Positions 5,231-5,891 of a stretch of DNA of 5,891 bases are shown in pieces (the stretch's first letter is position 1; each line of letters starts with the position of its first letter). The DNA lies in the NCBI GenBank assembly GCA_016195395.1, contig JACPZR010000511.1, forward strand, positions 1 through 5,891. Reading direction: 5' to 3'. A model generated the notes under the pieces. It ran no database searches. It was given only the letters and a program-made list of their open reading frames with translations, and was not told where the DNA came from. Origin of the DNA: Spirochaetia bacterium. Its GTDB lineage: Bacteria; Spirochaetota; Leptospirae; Leptospirales; Leptonemataceae. The translations under genes and the position numbers were made by a program.

Positions 5231-5891
5231 ATGTCCCCGCGGATATGTCTGGCATTGACCCTGTCGCTTTTGAGTACCCATGCCCTCTGGGCATTCATCG
5301 ACTATCCGTACGCCGTCACGTTCCAGACCGTCCGTGTGCCGATGATGCCGCTTTATGAGACGGCTCCGGGAGAGGGACGTTGGGCGTTGCGGAGCAGCAC
5401 ACGTTGGATCAACGTGTGGTCGTATCAGCTGTCGCGCTTTGTTGTGGATGGGGAGGAGCTCCAGCTGGAACCCGCCGCACGCTACGGTCTGACAGCTCAC
5501 GTTCAGGTGGGCGGCAGCATTCCTCTGAAGTCGCAGGGGGGCGGAACGCTCGACGGTCCCATTCAGGGCTTTCATCGCGCGTTTGGTTTCACTCAGGATC
5601 ACCGCGAGTCGTATCCACGAAACACATTCAACGTCAGCTACGAACCGTTGGGACCGTACTACGGCTTCATTGACCGGGATCCTGTGAAGACGTTTGCCCG
5701 CGCGTTCACACAGAGGTTGTATCCGCGGACTCACCTGGATCCGCCGGTGCAGCTGGCTGGATTTGACGTACCGGGCCGGCCTGCATCAGAGACGATCGTT
5801 GGGCCGGGACGCAGTCAGTCGGGAGTGTCTGACCCCAGGTTCTTTATCCAATGGCAGGCCCTGGGGACCGATGTTCTAGGAATCGTACTGG
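5231..5891 (+). CDS. DUF3187 family outer-membrane protein, 3' end cut by window edge
   Basis: The plus-strand frame is open from ATG 5231 to the right edge (220 codons), with no stop. It begins with a signal peptide, MSPRICLALTLSLLSTHALWA, probably cut after Ala21. It then shows the DUF3187 pattern: VDGEELQLEPAARYGL at 72-87, IPLKSQGGGTLDGPIQGFHRAFGF at 97-120 and YPRNTF at 128-133. DUF3187 proteins are predicted outer-membrane beta-barrels of unknown function, usually around 300 or more residues, so roughly a third is probably missing here. An in-frame ATG at 5171 would add 20 residues before the signal peptide. AAAGGG is too close to ATG 5231 to be an ideal ribosome-binding site, so the exact start is uncertain. 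The gene is divergent from the lipoprotein/Omp85 set and shares its upstream region. Confidence 0.83.
   Translation, partial: MSPRICLALTLSLLSTHALWAFIDYPYAVTFQTVRVPMMPLYETAPGEGRWALRSSTRWINVWSYQLSRFVVDGEELQLEPAARYGLTAHVQVGGSIPLKSQGGGTLDGPIQGFHRAFGFTQDHRESYPRNTFNVSYEPLGPYYGFIDRDPVKTFARAFTQRLYPRTHLDPPVQLAGFDVPGRPASETIVGPGRSQSGVSDPRFFIQWQALGTDVLGIVL

Noticed and set aside
5222..5734. Open frame of 170 residues on the minus strand opposite the right-edge gene
   Set aside because: It is antisense to the DUF3187 gene, which has a signal peptide and clear family motifs; the antisense product is Arg/His-rich and matches nothing.

Overview
The window looks like a chromosomal segment from a diderm (Gram-negative type) bacterium of moderately high G+C content. 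It encodes an Omp85-type outer-membrane barrel, a DUF3187-type outer-membrane protein and several exported or lipid-anchored proteins. The lineage cannot be fixed from this sequence alone. A spirochaete of the Leptospirales type or a proteobacterium are guesses from family distribution. I see no RNA gene, insertion sequence, CRISPR array or phage gene.

Six genes lie head to tail on the minus strand and fill about positions 5050 down to 1. In order of transcription they are: a small lipoprotein of unknown family (5050-4484); an Omp85/BamA-type 'surface antigen' barrel without POTRA domains (4463-3000); a small exported protein of unknown family (2914-2399); a gene joining a CsgG-like fragment to a DUF4384 domain (about 2386-1579); an AlkD-like DNA alkylation repair protein (1582-830); and a BtrH-family protein with a DUF4872-like C-terminus that runs off the left edge (713-1). 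Gaps between the first five are short (20, 85 and 12 bases, then a 4-base overlap), so one transcript is plausible. The last gap is 116 bases. On the plus strand, divergent from this set, a DUF3187 outer-membrane protein starts near 5231 and runs off the right edge.

The first four minus-strand genes look like an envelope module: lipoprotein, barrel, small exported protein, DUF4384 protein. No specific joint function can be read from them. The two downstream genes (DNA repair, acyl-transfer family) have no obvious link to the envelope.

The most notable anomaly is in the DUF4384 gene. A well-formed start with a ribosome-binding site and signal peptide is in one frame, and the conserved protein is in another. 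The first half of the expected CsgG-like domain is missing. This suggests an out-of-frame internal deletion or an assembly error. A 14-bp hairpin that pairs fully only in the minus-strand RNA sits directly after the Omp85 stop codon.
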